From IMG/VR virus record IMGVR_UViG_3300042321_000206, positions 1 to 23,048 of that record: a stretch of DNA of 23,048 bases; one strand, 5' to 3'. The notes under the pieces are model-generated. The model had not been told where the DNA came from. It worked only from the letters and a program-made list of their open reading frames with translations, and ran no database searches. The position numbers and the translations under genes are program-made. Below, piece by piece: positions 6,280 to 12,470 of this stretch. Source of the DNA: a virus. Position 1 is the stretch's first letter; the number at the start of each line of letters is the position of its first letter.

Positions 6280-7962
6280 TTAGGCACCCATCAGCATAAA
6301 TACTGACGGTGTAGGGTCGGTTACGATTGATGCCCACGCAGCGGCTGTTCCGTTGGTGGTCAAATATTTTCCTGAGTTGCCAGTCTGTGAAGGCAGTGCA
6401 TCTACTGCTCCCCAAGATGAAGCAGTTCCATTAGTAGTTAAGTATTTACCAGAGTTACCAGTTTGGCTTGGCACTACATAAATGCTAGTTGTATCAAGGG
6501 CTACTGTTACAGCGCCACTTGCTCCACCACCTGTTAAACCTGTGCCTGCTGTTACCGATTCTATGTCACCACTTGTTGCCATAACTGACCAAACAGAACC
6601 AGTCCATACATACATAGCAGCCAAGACAGAGTTAAAGTACAGCGCTCCCGTAAGGAGCGCATTGCCATCATTGTCTACTGTAGGAGGAGTTGACTTAGCA
6701 CCTAGATAGCGGTCATCAAAGTTATCATAAGTTGTGGCTGCACTGTTGGCTGATGTCAAAGCATCTGCTGCACTTGTAGCAGCAGCAGTGGCTGACGTAG
6801 CAGCACTAGTGGCTGAAGTAGCAGCAGCGGTTTGACTTGCTAAGGCTGAGGTAGCACTTGTGGCTGCAGCAGTTGCAGAAACCGCTGCAGAAGTTGCAGA
6901 GGTAGCAGCGTTAGTTGCGCTAGCAGCAGCGCTAGTTGCGCTTGTAGCGGCTGCTGTGGCGCTTACAGCGGCAGCAGAAGTAGAAGCAGCAGCAGAGGCT
7001 GCACTAGTAGCAGCAGCGGTTGCAGAAGCAGCCGCTGATGTAGCCGAAGTAGCAGCGGCAGTAGCCGATGCAGAAGCAGATGTAGCAGAAGTAGATGCTG
7101 CAGCAGCCTGAGTTGTAGCAGTGCTTGCAGATGCAGAAGCAGTAGTAGCACTGGCTGCAGCAGATGTTGCTGAAGTTGCTGCTGCTGTAGCAGAAGTTGC
7201 TGCACTAGTTGCAGATGTTGCTGCTGCGGTTTGTGATGTAAGAGCAGATGTAGCAGATGTAGCAGCCGCTGTTGCGGATGCCGCTGCAGAAGTAGCAGAT
7301 GTGGCTGCAGCCGTAGCGCTTGTTGCTGCGCTAGCAGCACTAGTTGCTGCTGCTGTTGCTGAACCTAGAATAGCATCTACGTATGTTTTAGTAGTAGCAT
7401 CAGAACCATTAGACGGTGCTGACAGTCCTGTTACTACGGCACCCGTAATGGTGCCGCCTGATACTGTTGCTGTACTAGTAATTGTACCAGACAAAGTAGC
7501 CCCATTGATTACAGGTGTCGTAAATGTCTTATTTGTGAGTGTCTGTGTCGCCAATGTTCCAACTACTACACCATCAGATGCACCTAAACCGTGCATAGCA
7601 TGTGTACCAGTGCCATCGTTATAAGCACCAGTTGCCTCAATGTGTAGGTTAGACTCACGAAGGTCACGACCAATAATCATGTGACGTACTACAGCGCCTG
7701 ATGAGTGGTCTTGTGCTGATGCACCAGACATATCAACAGCGCGAGTTACTGTCAGGTTGTTAGAGGACGCAGAGGTAATTTCTACAATTTCTTCAAGGGC
7801 TGTATCTGGGTCAATAACAACCACAAAGGTTTGACCAGCAGAGATAGTTGTACCAGCAAGTAACGTAGAGGCGTTAGTTACTGGGATAACAGTAGCACCA
7901 GAGGTAACTGCTGATGACAGTGTTGTTTGCTGTGAACGGGAGGTATACTTACGTACTGTCAT
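6280..7962 (-). CDS. Trimeric-type tail fibre with long Ala/Ser/Thr heptad shaft
   Basis: This 560-aa fibre probably links the tail to the host-binding tips. Residues 1-~100 form a beta-rich attachment domain (MTVRKYTSRSQQTTLSSAVT, then TALEEIVEITSASSNNLTVTRA). Residues ~100-195 include HAMHGLGASDGVVVG, TQTLTNKTFTTPVINGATL and NGSDATTKTYVDA, all usual in phage fibres. Residues ~198-409 are a nearly pure Ala/Ser/Thr shaft with a seven-residue period (ATSATSA, AASATAA), typical of a trimeric fibrous coiled coil. After it come YDNFDDRYLGAKSTPPTVD and LYFNSVLAAMYVWTGSVW. Two tandem PSQTGNSGKYLTTNGTA repeats and an MLMGA end follow. AGGCGA precedes the ATG. No chaperone cleavage domain is evident. 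The adhesin genes directly downstream are likely partners. Confidence 0.8.
   Translation of the reverse strand: MTVRKYTSRSQQTTLSSAVTSGATVIPVTNASTLLAGTTISAGQTFVVVIDPDTALEEIVEITSASSNNLTVTRAVDMSGASAQDHSSGAVVRHMIIGRDLRESNLHIEATGAYNDGTGTHAMHGLGASDGVVVGTLATQTLTNKTFTTPVINGATLSGTITSTATVSGGTITGAVVTGLSAPSNGSDATTKTYVDAILGSATAAATSAASAATSATAAATSATSAAASATAAATSATSALTSQTAAATSATSAATSATAAATSATSAAASATTASASASTATTQAAAASTSATSASASATAAATSATSAAASATAAATSAASAAASTSAAAVSATAAATSATSAAASATNAATSATSAAVSATAAATSATSALASQTAAATSATSAATSATAAATSAADALTSANSAATTYDNFDDRYLGAKSTPPTVDNDGNALLTGALYFNSVLAAMYVWTGSVWSVMATSGDIESVTAGTGLTGGGASGAVTVALDTTSIYVVPSQTGNSGKYLTTNGTASSWGAVDALPSQTGNSGKYLTTNGTAAAWASIVTDPTPSVFMLMGA
6331..6471 (-). repeat. Two tandem 21-residue repeats at the fibre C-terminus
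   Basis: Residues PSQTGNSGKYLTTNGTA plus a WG/WA ending occur twice, encoded at 6409-6471 and 6331-6393, with a 26-codon period. The protein units are nearly identical while the DNA has diverged at many third positions, so selection has kept the protein sequence. This GKYLTTNGTxxxW motif is frequent in phage fibre C-termini. Confidence 0.85.
6733..7368 (-). repeat. Degenerate 21-base coding repeat (Ala/Ser/Thr heptads of the fibre shaft)
   Basis: About 636 bases encode some 30 degenerate heptads of the type A-T-S-A-T-S-A and A-A-S-A-T-A-A, seen on the plus strand as alternating gca/gct/agc/tgt triplets. Occasional units carry Gln or Leu (ALTSQTA, ALASQTA). Because GCA/TGC are mutual complements, the opposite strand is also open as alanine-rich frames, which I do not believe are genes. 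Such repeats can change length by slippage and so alter shaft length. Confidence 0.85.
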
Positions 7963-7970
7963 TTATTCGC

Positions 7971-8864
7971 CTATCGTGAATAGTGGACGCGGGTAGGGAA
8001 CTGAAGTTTCTGCTTCAGGGATTCTTCTTCAAGGCGTTGTAAATACAACGTCTGTAAGTTTCTTGTTACTGTAGTGCCTGTGCCATATGGACGCTTGGTG
8101 TCAAGTTCATCTGATGCTGGTGTAGTAATAGAGTTACGTGCTGGGTCAAGGTATGAGGATAAACGCCATGCAGCGCCATAAATAATTACATCGCGCATTG
8201 AAGACGGTAGCCCCGATACAGTCTCAAAATCATCTGAGTCATTATTTAATGCAACTGGCATGTGTGAGTAAACAATGTTTATAGTACGACCTGGAAGTAC
8301 GTTGTCATAGATTGATACAGTCTTGCCTGTAGGAAATGCTGATGGGAAAGCAATAGGGTCCCAACGCCATTGACGAACTGGTAGCCATTCTTTTGTTGGT
8401 CCTACTGATTGCCATGCCATTGAAAGAATCTGAATGGCTTCTTGTGGTACTTCGTATGTTGTACGGCTAGCCAAGAATGTTACGCCTGTATATCCAGTAG
8501 CAAATACCTTTGGGTATACTGCACCAATTGTATCATTGACTGCACGCTTAACCACTTGACGTGGAAACGTAGGAGTAATAACTACTTTTGTATTAGTAGC
8601 GTGAGCAGTAGGAGTAGTGCCATTGTATCCGCGACCAAAAGGAGCGATAGTAACAGTGTTTGCTTGACGGTCATAAGAATCTACCCACATCATTTCATTA
8701 TCAATTTCAATAATGCCTTTGGCAATATTGTCGGTGGTAGCAACATTAAGTACTAAGTCTGAACTGGTAGCAGCAGATACTAAGTAAGTTGCTCGGTCTT
8801 GACGGTACGTAAAACCTGCAAGGTCTATCTGTACATCATCAATTAAATTGTCTAGTGTTGTCAT
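7971..8864 (-). CDS. Head-tail adaptor (connector) protein
   Basis: The 297-aa protein begins MTTLDNLIDDVQIDLAGF. Residues ~28-105 form an inserted beta-barrel-like domain with IIEIDNEMMWVDSYD and PFGRGYNGTTPTAHA. Residues ~110-290 are the helical adaptor body (VVKRAVNDTIGAVYP, then EWLPVRQWRWDP, and RDVIIYGAAWRLSSYLDPAR). The final helices are rich in Glu and Lys (LQRLEEESLKQKLQF). This order is what I know from actinophage head-to-tail connectors related to the gp6/SU10-type adaptors that dock on the portal ring. Its place after the capsid genes and before the fibres fits. The ATG overlaps the previous stop (TAATG). A tail-tube or tail-terminator identity is less likely given the helical C-terminus. 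Confidence 0.65.
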   Translation of the reverse strand: MTTLDNLIDDVQIDLAGFTYRQDRATYLVSAATSSDLVLNVATTDNIAKGIIEIDNEMMWVDSYDRQANTVTIAPFGRGYNGTTPTAHATNTKVVITPTFPRQVVKRAVNDTIGAVYPKVFATGYTGVTFLASRTTYEVPQEAIQILSMAWQSVGPTKEWLPVRQWRWDPIAFPSAFPTGKTVSIYDNVLPGRTINIVYSHMPVALNNDSDDFETVSGLPSSMRDVIIYGAAWRLSSYLDPARNSITTPASDELDTKRPYGTGTTVTRNLQTLYLQRLEEESLKQKLQFPTRVHYSR

Positions 8865-9196
8865 TAGGAAGCAACCGTTCTTAGTGCGGTAACAATTTCA
8901 ATGTATTTGGCTGGGTCTGTAATGCCTGCAATCTCACATGCAGCAGCATTGTTGCCCTTGTATGCCGTGTATGCACGGTTAGGGTCAGACTTAAGATTTA
9001 GTGCAGATGCTAAAGGTGTACCTGCTGGTGTTCCAACCCAGTCATTAACTGCTCCGTCTTCATCCTTGTATTCTGTAAGCGGTGGATATTCCCCACCATT
9101 AGCAAGGCGATTGAGTTCGTCACGAAGTGTAGACCCAGGAAAACCATACAAGGTATAAGTAGTTCCATTGTAAGTTGCAGTTCCATATGTAGTCAT
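8864..9196 (-). CDS. Conserved 110-aa structural-region protein, unknown function
   Basis: The protein begins MTTYGTATYNGTTYTLYGFP. The middle contains LRDELNRLANGGEYPPLTEY and DWVGTPAGTPLASALNLK. The end is helical (ACEIAGITDPAKYIEIVTAL). I do not recognise a named family. Location directly ahead of the adaptor and behind the tiny-protein cluster suggests a head-completion or tail-joining role. It is coupled on both sides by TAATG overlaps, with AAAGG ahead of its ATG inside the preceding gene. Confidence 0.55.
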   Translation of the reverse strand: MTTYGTATYNGTTYTLYGFPGSTLRDELNRLANGGEYPPLTEYKDEDGAVNDWVGTPAGTPLASALNLKSDPNRAYTAYKGNNAAACEIAGITDPAKYIEIVTALRTVAS

Positions 9197-9354
9197 TACT
9201 TACCTTTCTTCTGTGCGGCTCTCATATTGTCTACAAGATTTGGATACCTTCTACCAGCCTTTTTAGCAGCAGCCTTGGCTGATGCTTTAGCAGCAGGCGA
9301 TAGCGGTGTTGATTTTTTCTTTGGGTTTGGTTTTTCCCAAACTTTTTTAGCCAT
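9196..9354 (-). CDS. Tiny lysine-rich basic protein (52 aa)
   Basis: A 52-aa gene lies between two other genes and shares one base with each (TAATG at both ends). It begins MAKKVWEKPNPKKKSTPLSP and continues with an alanine/lysine helix ending KKAGRRYPNLVDNMRAA. About a quarter of the residues are lysine. The AGRxYPNLVDN segment resembles the tail of small basic proteins in actinophage structural regions, whose function is unknown to me. The charge would allow binding to packaged DNA, but this is inference. Confidence 0.6.
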   Translation of the reverse strand: MAKKVWEKPNPKKKSTPLSPAAKASAKAAAKKAGRRYPNLVDNMRAAQKKGK

Positions 9355-9611
9355 TACCATTTAACTTTGTCTGCCCAATATGCGGCACTCATTTTGCCCT
9401 TAGCAATATTTTTAGCATGACGGGCTTTAAATGAAGCCTGTCGAGCAGTTGGTTTGCGGTCACCAGTAACGCCCTGTTGACCAAAGCGAATAGTCTTGAC
9501 CGTACTACCTTCTTTAGCCACAACTACGTGGCTCTTCTTGGGGTGGTTTGGTGTGCGCTTAGGCTTATTAAAGCCTGACACTCCTGCTCGCTTTAGTCTA
9601 GGGTCTGTCAT
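9354..9611 (-). CDS. Conserved small basic phage protein (85 aa), DUF-type
   Basis: The protein begins MTDPRLKRAGVSGFNKPKRT and includes HPKKSHVVVAKEG, TIRFGQQGV, ARQASFKARHAKN and ends KGKMSAAYWADKVKW. This is the layout of a conserved basic protein found in many cyanophages and other aquatic phages (possibly the family catalogued as DUF6321, a label I cannot verify here). Function is unknown. AAAGGA lies ahead of the ATG at 9611. It is one of six tiny proteins encoded between the capsid region and the adaptor and is strongly cationic. Confidence 0.7.
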   Translation of the reverse strand: MTDPRLKRAGVSGFNKPKRTPNHPKKSHVVVAKEGSTVKTIRFGQQGVTGDRKPTARQASFKARHAKNIAKGKMSAAYWADKVKW

Positions 9612-9613
9612 AA

Positions 9614-9820
9614 TTATCCTTTGTAAACGTTCTCGCCGTATTTTTTCTTTAAAATATTTAGCATTGCTTTATCCTGTGGAGTCATCTTTGGTATTAATTT
9701 CTTAACATCAAAAGTTTTAGCCACTGAACCAACTGATGTTTTAGGTTTTGGCATTGCTTTAATTTTATTAATTTGTGTTTTTGAAAGACTTGCTTTCATT
9801 GGTTTTTTAGCGGTAGCCAT
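9614..9820 (-). CDS. Tiny lysine-rich basic protein (68 aa)
   Basis: The protein begins MATAKKPMKASLSKTQINKI, with 17 lysines in 68 residues and a C-terminal helix containing MTPQDKAMLNILKKKYG. I recognise no family. The start overlaps the preceding stop (TAATG) and the gene ends two bases before the next ATG. Being coupled in the late operon argues it is made with the virion proteins. A DNA-binding or particle-interior role is a guess based on charge only. Confidence 0.5.
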   Translation of the reverse strand: MATAKKPMKASLSKTQINKIKAMPKPKTSVGSVAKTFDVKKLIPKMTPQDKAMLNILKKKYGENVYKG

Positions 9821-10053
9821 TACGGTCTACGTCCGCCTTCAGGCTGTGTGTACACACCCTTGATGACCTGTGCAGGTCCCATAGATGTACCCTTGCCTGA
9901 GCGTGGTGCTGACATAGGTGCCACTGCTGGACCTACTCCGCCCATAAACTGAGCCTTGTTTACAGATGATGTATCTGTTGCAGCCTTACGTACCTTTGCA
10001 GGAATAACAAGACCTGCTGCTGTCTCATTTGATTTCATGTATTCGTTAGCCAT
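9820..10053 (-). CDS. Small 77-aa protein of the structural cluster, unknown function
   Basis: I place the start at the ATG 10053-10051, which has AAGGAAAGTAACA ahead and gives MANEYMKSNETAAGLVIPAK. The longer frame to 10092 lies mostly within the preceding gene and has no good binding site. The middle is rich in Gly, Pro and Met (MGGVGPAVAPMSAPRSGKG). The end VIKGVYTQPEGGRRP shares the short VIKG motif with the 64-aa protein encoded just upstream. The composition suggests an extended, flexible chain. I recognise no family. Confidence 0.5.
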   Translation of the reverse strand: MANEYMKSNETAAGLVIPAKVRKAATDTSSVNKAQFMGGVGPAVAPMSAPRSGKGTSMGPAQVIKGVYTQPEGGRRP

Positions 10054-10055
10054 TG

Positions 10056-10250
10056 TTACTTTCCTTTTCCGTATGGTGCTGGAACATTCCAACCCTTAAT
10101 GACACTTGCATCTGAGCGATGAAGTTCTTGTCCACCAATTGATGAACCCTGTGTGTAGCCAGGGATTGCTCCTGCTGCTGGCTTTGTACTGTTACGCACT
10201 GGTGCGTCAATAGTTACTGCTGTATCCTTACATCCACATGCTGTGCACAT
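10056..10250 (-). CDS. Small 64-aa protein with N-terminal CxxCxC, unknown function
   Basis: The protein begins MCTACGCKDTAV, placing cysteines at positions 2, 5 and 7. The rest is Gly/Ser/Pro-rich and ends DASVIKGWNVPAPYGKGK. Short actinophage proteins with an MC..CGC start occur near capsid genes, but I know of no assigned role; metal binding or disulphide formation are both possible. AGAAGGG lies ahead of the ATG. The C-terminal VIKG-x(5-6)-P-x-G pattern recurs in the next gene, hinting at a common partner. Confidence 0.5.
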   Translation of the reverse strand: MCTACGCKDTAVTIDAPVRNSTKPAAGAIPGYTQGSSIGGQELHRSDASVIKGWNVPAPYGKGK

Positions 10251-10252
10251 AA

Positions 10253-10459
10253 TTACTTACCCTTCTTTGACATTAAACGCTTACGAAGAGCCATGTCCAT
10301 ACGCATGTCTGCTTTAGCAGTAGGTCGCTTAGCATCCATCTTTTTGTCAGCCTTTTTGAAGGCGGACTTCTGCGCTGGCTTCATGCCCTTCATCATCTTT
10401 GCATCCTGCTTTATGTCTTTCTTCATTGACATTGAGGCTGCCTTCTTTTTTGCTGCCAT
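10253..10459 (-). CDS. Tiny lysine- and methionine-rich protein (68 aa)
   Basis: Of 68 residues, 20 are lysine, 4 arginine and 11 methionine, an extreme composition. It begins MAAKKKAASMSMKKDIKQDA and carries an M-M-K-G-M-K segment; the end is LRKRLMSKKGK. The pattern suggests a highly cationic helix. It is coupled to the Cys/His protein by a TAATG overlap. It could bind packaged DNA or line the capsid interior, but no family is recognised and the function is open. Confidence 0.5.
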   Translation of the reverse strand: MAAKKKAASMSMKKDIKQDAKMMKGMKPAQKSAFKKADKKMDAKRPTAKADMRMDMALRKRLMSKKGK

Positions 10460-10902
10460 TAGATTTGACCTATTTCTTTCATTACTGCTACGGTTTCTTT
10501 AGTTACATCTTTGGCTTTAGGCATCTTTCCTGCATTGTAAGGTTTGTTTAAAACCTCTGATGCATCTAGTGCTTTTTCTATAACCTTACGAGAAGTGCCT
10601 TCAGGTTGTACACCTTGTGCTCTAGCCTCTTTATAGAAAGCCAACTCTTTGTCCCACTTTTTCTGAGTAGTACCGCTAGCAACAATGTTGCCTGCTGCGT
10701 CCCCTGTTGCTAGTTGCAGACCTTTAGCCTTGCAACCAAAACAATCATCATCACACGCTGTGTGGTCAATTGAAATGTCTTCATACTCAAACGGCTTATC
10801 TGCTGTTACATCACATAACACGCAACCCCAAAGAGTTGCCATAAAGTTATGGTCTGCGCTGAATCCCCATTCAAGCACCTTGCTAATATGTTGATGCTCC
10901 AT
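10459..10902 (-). CDS. Zinc-ribbon-like conserved actinophage protein (147 aa)
   Basis: An N-terminal ligand set is visible: C27-x2-C30, H47-x2-C50, C54-x2-C57, with WGCVLCD and HTACDDDCFGCKAKG as key segments. It could hold one or two zinc ions. The C-terminal half is helical (KKWDKELAFYKEARAQGVQP, then KVIEKALDASEVLNKPY and TKETVAVMKE). I recognise this two-part layout from a conserved protein of actinophage structural operons, for which I know no demonstrated function. AAGGACGG precedes the ATG, and the ATG overlaps the previous stop as TAATG. A regulatory or nucleic-acid-binding role is possible, but position among head genes fits a minor virion or assembly protein equally well. Confidence 0.65.
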   Translation of the reverse strand: MEHQHISKVLEWGFSADHNFMATLWGCVLCDVTADKPFEYEDISIDHTACDDDCFGCKAKGLQLATGDAAGNIVASGTTQKKWDKELAFYKEARAQGVQPEGTSRKVIEKALDASEVLNKPYNAGKMPKAKDVTKETVAVMKEIGQI

Positions 10903-11162
10903 TATTCCGTCCTTACGTATGCCCCGTATCCTTGTGCTACCAAAGAATCGTATGTACCTAAATCAATTTCATATTCACTGCCACCAAGATAAAACTTGTC
11001 AGCCTCTCCTATGATGTCTTCGGTAGGAAATCTAATCTCAGACCAAACGCCGTTGTTGCGCATAAGACTGATGCCTCGTGTCAAGCGATAGCGGATAAAC
11101 AAACGTCCACCGCCTGCTGGACCATACTCCTCCGTAGGAGGATTTAAGTAATACTTAGTCAT
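10902..11162 (-). CDS. Conserved 86-aa protein following the capsid gene, possible head-completion protein
   Basis: The protein begins MTKYYLNPPTEEYGPAGGGR and continues FIRYRLTRGISLM with beta-strand segments (GVWSEIRFPTED, FYLGGSEYEIDL, GYGAYVRTE). Its place right after the major capsid gene and a resemblance to small proteins at this position in other actinophages suggest a head-completion or minor capsid role. I cannot name a family. AAGGAGACTA lies directly ahead of the ATG. It is the first gene after the putative hairpin at 11189-11212. Confidence 0.55.
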   Translation of the reverse strand: MTKYYLNPPTEEYGPAGGGRLFIRYRLTRGISLMRNNGVWSEIRFPTEDIIGEADKFYLGGSEYEIDLGTYDSLVAQGYGAYVRTE

Positions 11163-11188
11163 TAGTCTCCTTAGTTGACTTACTACAA

Positions 11189-11212
11189 AGCAGGGACATT
11201 ACTGCCCCTGCT
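11189..11212 (-). terminator. Hairpin after the capsid gene, possible partial terminator or mRNA-stabilising element
   Basis: The minus strand reads AGCAGGG, a ten-base loop, then CCCTGCT: a 7-bp perfect stem, followed by only TTTGT. The U-tract is weak, so complete termination is doubtful. It lies within the longest non-coding stretch of the window (11163-11233), which otherwise holds only the binding site of the 86-aa gene. It may partially stop transcription so that the capsid message outnumbers downstream tail messages, or protect the capsid mRNA 3' end. Confidence 0.5.
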
Positions 11213-11233
11213 CTGTCGTCAGTTAACTATTGC

Positions 11234-12430
11234 TTACACAAAGTCAATTGATGAAGATGTCTCAATACGATATAGAGCCTCTTCACGGTAGATAGCGTGA
11301 CCTAGTACGCCGTACCATCCGAGTGGACGGTGACGCATCAACTTGTCAACGACTGGTCCAATTACAACGTGTGGCTCTTCGGCAACTGCCTCAGCCAATG
11401 CCTGCTGTCCTGCAAAGTAGGTATTGAATACCTTTGTCTCAGGTGTAACAGTGATTGTTGTAGTTGATGTAACAGCAGCAGAGAATGGTGTGTCAACAGT
11501 AACTGTTGATGTATCACCAGTTGTTGTAATAGATACAACAAGAGAACCAGACGCAATGCCTGTTCCTGAAATCTTATCTCCAGGCTGTGCAGATGCTGCG
11601 ATAGCAGAAGAAGAAGCGATACCAAATGATGTCGCTGCTGATGCTGCTGCTACAGTTACTGCTGTAGTTGCAAGTGCTGTGCGGTCTGCACCTAACTTGT
11701 CTGAGTACAGACGTGGTGACTCTACATAGAAAGCACCTTCGTATGTACCAATTTCGCCTGCCCAAATAGCATCATTTGACTGATACTCGTGTGGCTGACG
11801 CCATGAACCTACGCCTGTTTCGGCGCGAAGGTCATGTGAAACTTCTGGGTGGATACCAGCCCAGTAGAGTGAACCCTTGCGAGGAATAGCCTTCTCTGAA
11901 CGCAACTTAGCGGTTGCCTTACGAGCAAGTGCTGAAGTAAATGTGTCAGAAGATGTGATTGTTCCGCGAGATGTAGCAGTTCCGCCACGAAGTACGTTCG
12001 TTCCAGCGCGTAGCACTGTCTGAGCAACTTCGTCAATTGAGTCTGCCATGTTGAACGCAATGATGTTAGCGATTGCTGGGTCTACATCAGCAAGGCTGAA
12101 TAGTTCCAACGCACGTGTTACAAGTACTGCGTTACCATACTCTGCAAGAGTAATTGTTGTGTAGGTTGGTGTTGCCAACGCTACTGCATCTGGGTCAACT
12201 GTTTCTGTGAGTGTTGCTGTCTTCTTTGTTAAGTCAACATAACGCTGCAAAACAACTGATGAACCAGGGATGCTTTGACGTGCAGGTGTCTTATCGGCAA
12301 CTGAACGGATTAGTGGTTGTGCACGGAGTGCGAACTCGACGAGGCGGTCATAAGCCTTTTGTACGAGACCAGCACCACCAACGGTACCTCCAAGCGAGTT
12401 GGAGCCTGTGGTTGTATATGCATTAGCCAT
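11234..12430 (-). CDS. Major capsid protein, N4-gp56-like HK97 fold
   Basis: The 398-aa protein begins MANAYTTTGSNSLGGTVGGA and has the helix AYDRLVEFALRAQPLIRSVA, the segment PTYTTITLAEYGNAVLVTRA and the block WAGIHPEVSHDLRAETGVGS followed by SWRQPHEY and GEIGTYEGAFYVESPR. This order matches the N4-gp56 family of capsid proteins (HK97 fold). Residues ~255-335 are an Ala/Ser/Thr/Val-rich insert with beta character (GDKISGTGIASGSLVVSITT), probably a surface-exposed domain of the capsomer. The core resumes with FNTYFAGQQALAEAV and ends GHAIYREEALYRIETSSSIDF. It follows the scaffold gene, and its binding site is the strongest in the window, as expected for the most abundant virion protein. Confidence 0.85.
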   Translation of the reverse strand: MANAYTTTGSNSLGGTVGGAGLVQKAYDRLVEFALRAQPLIRSVADKTPARQSIPGSSVVLQRYVDLTKKTATLTETVDPDAVALATPTYTTITLAEYGNAVLVTRALELFSLADVDPAIANIIAFNMADSIDEVAQTVLRAGTNVLRGGTATSRGTITSSDTFTSALARKATAKLRSEKAIPRKGSLYWAGIHPEVSHDLRAETGVGSWRQPHEYQSNDAIWAGEIGTYEGAFYVESPRLYSDKLGADRTALATTAVTVAAASAATSFGIASSSAIAASAQPGDKISGTGIASGSLVVSITTTGDTSTVTVDTPFSAAVTSTTTITVTPETKVFNTYFAGQQALAEAVAEEPHVVIGPVVDKLMRHRPLGWYGVLGHAIYREEALYRIETSSSIDFV

Positions 12431-12436
12431 TTATTG

Positions 12437-12446
12437 CACCTCCTTA
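12437..12446 (-). promoter_or_regulatory. Near-ideal ribosome binding site of the capsid gene
   Basis: The minus strand reads TAAGGAGGTG, ten bases fully complementary to the canonical 16S rRNA 3' end, six bases ahead of the capsid ATG. Other sites in the window match four to seven bases. Confidence 0.85.
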
Positions 12447-12470
12447 TGAGGGTATTAGATTCGGTTGTTG

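Noticed and set aside
6860-7624. Long alanine/valine-rich plus-strand frames opposite the fibre shaft
   Set aside because: They mirror the 21-base repeat, since GCA/TGC codons are mutually complementary; no binding site or family resemblance, and they oppose a clear fibre gene.
10054-10092. Extended start of the 77-aa protein
   Set aside because: The extension lies almost wholly in the preceding gene, while the ATG at 10053 has AAGGAAAG at good spacing.
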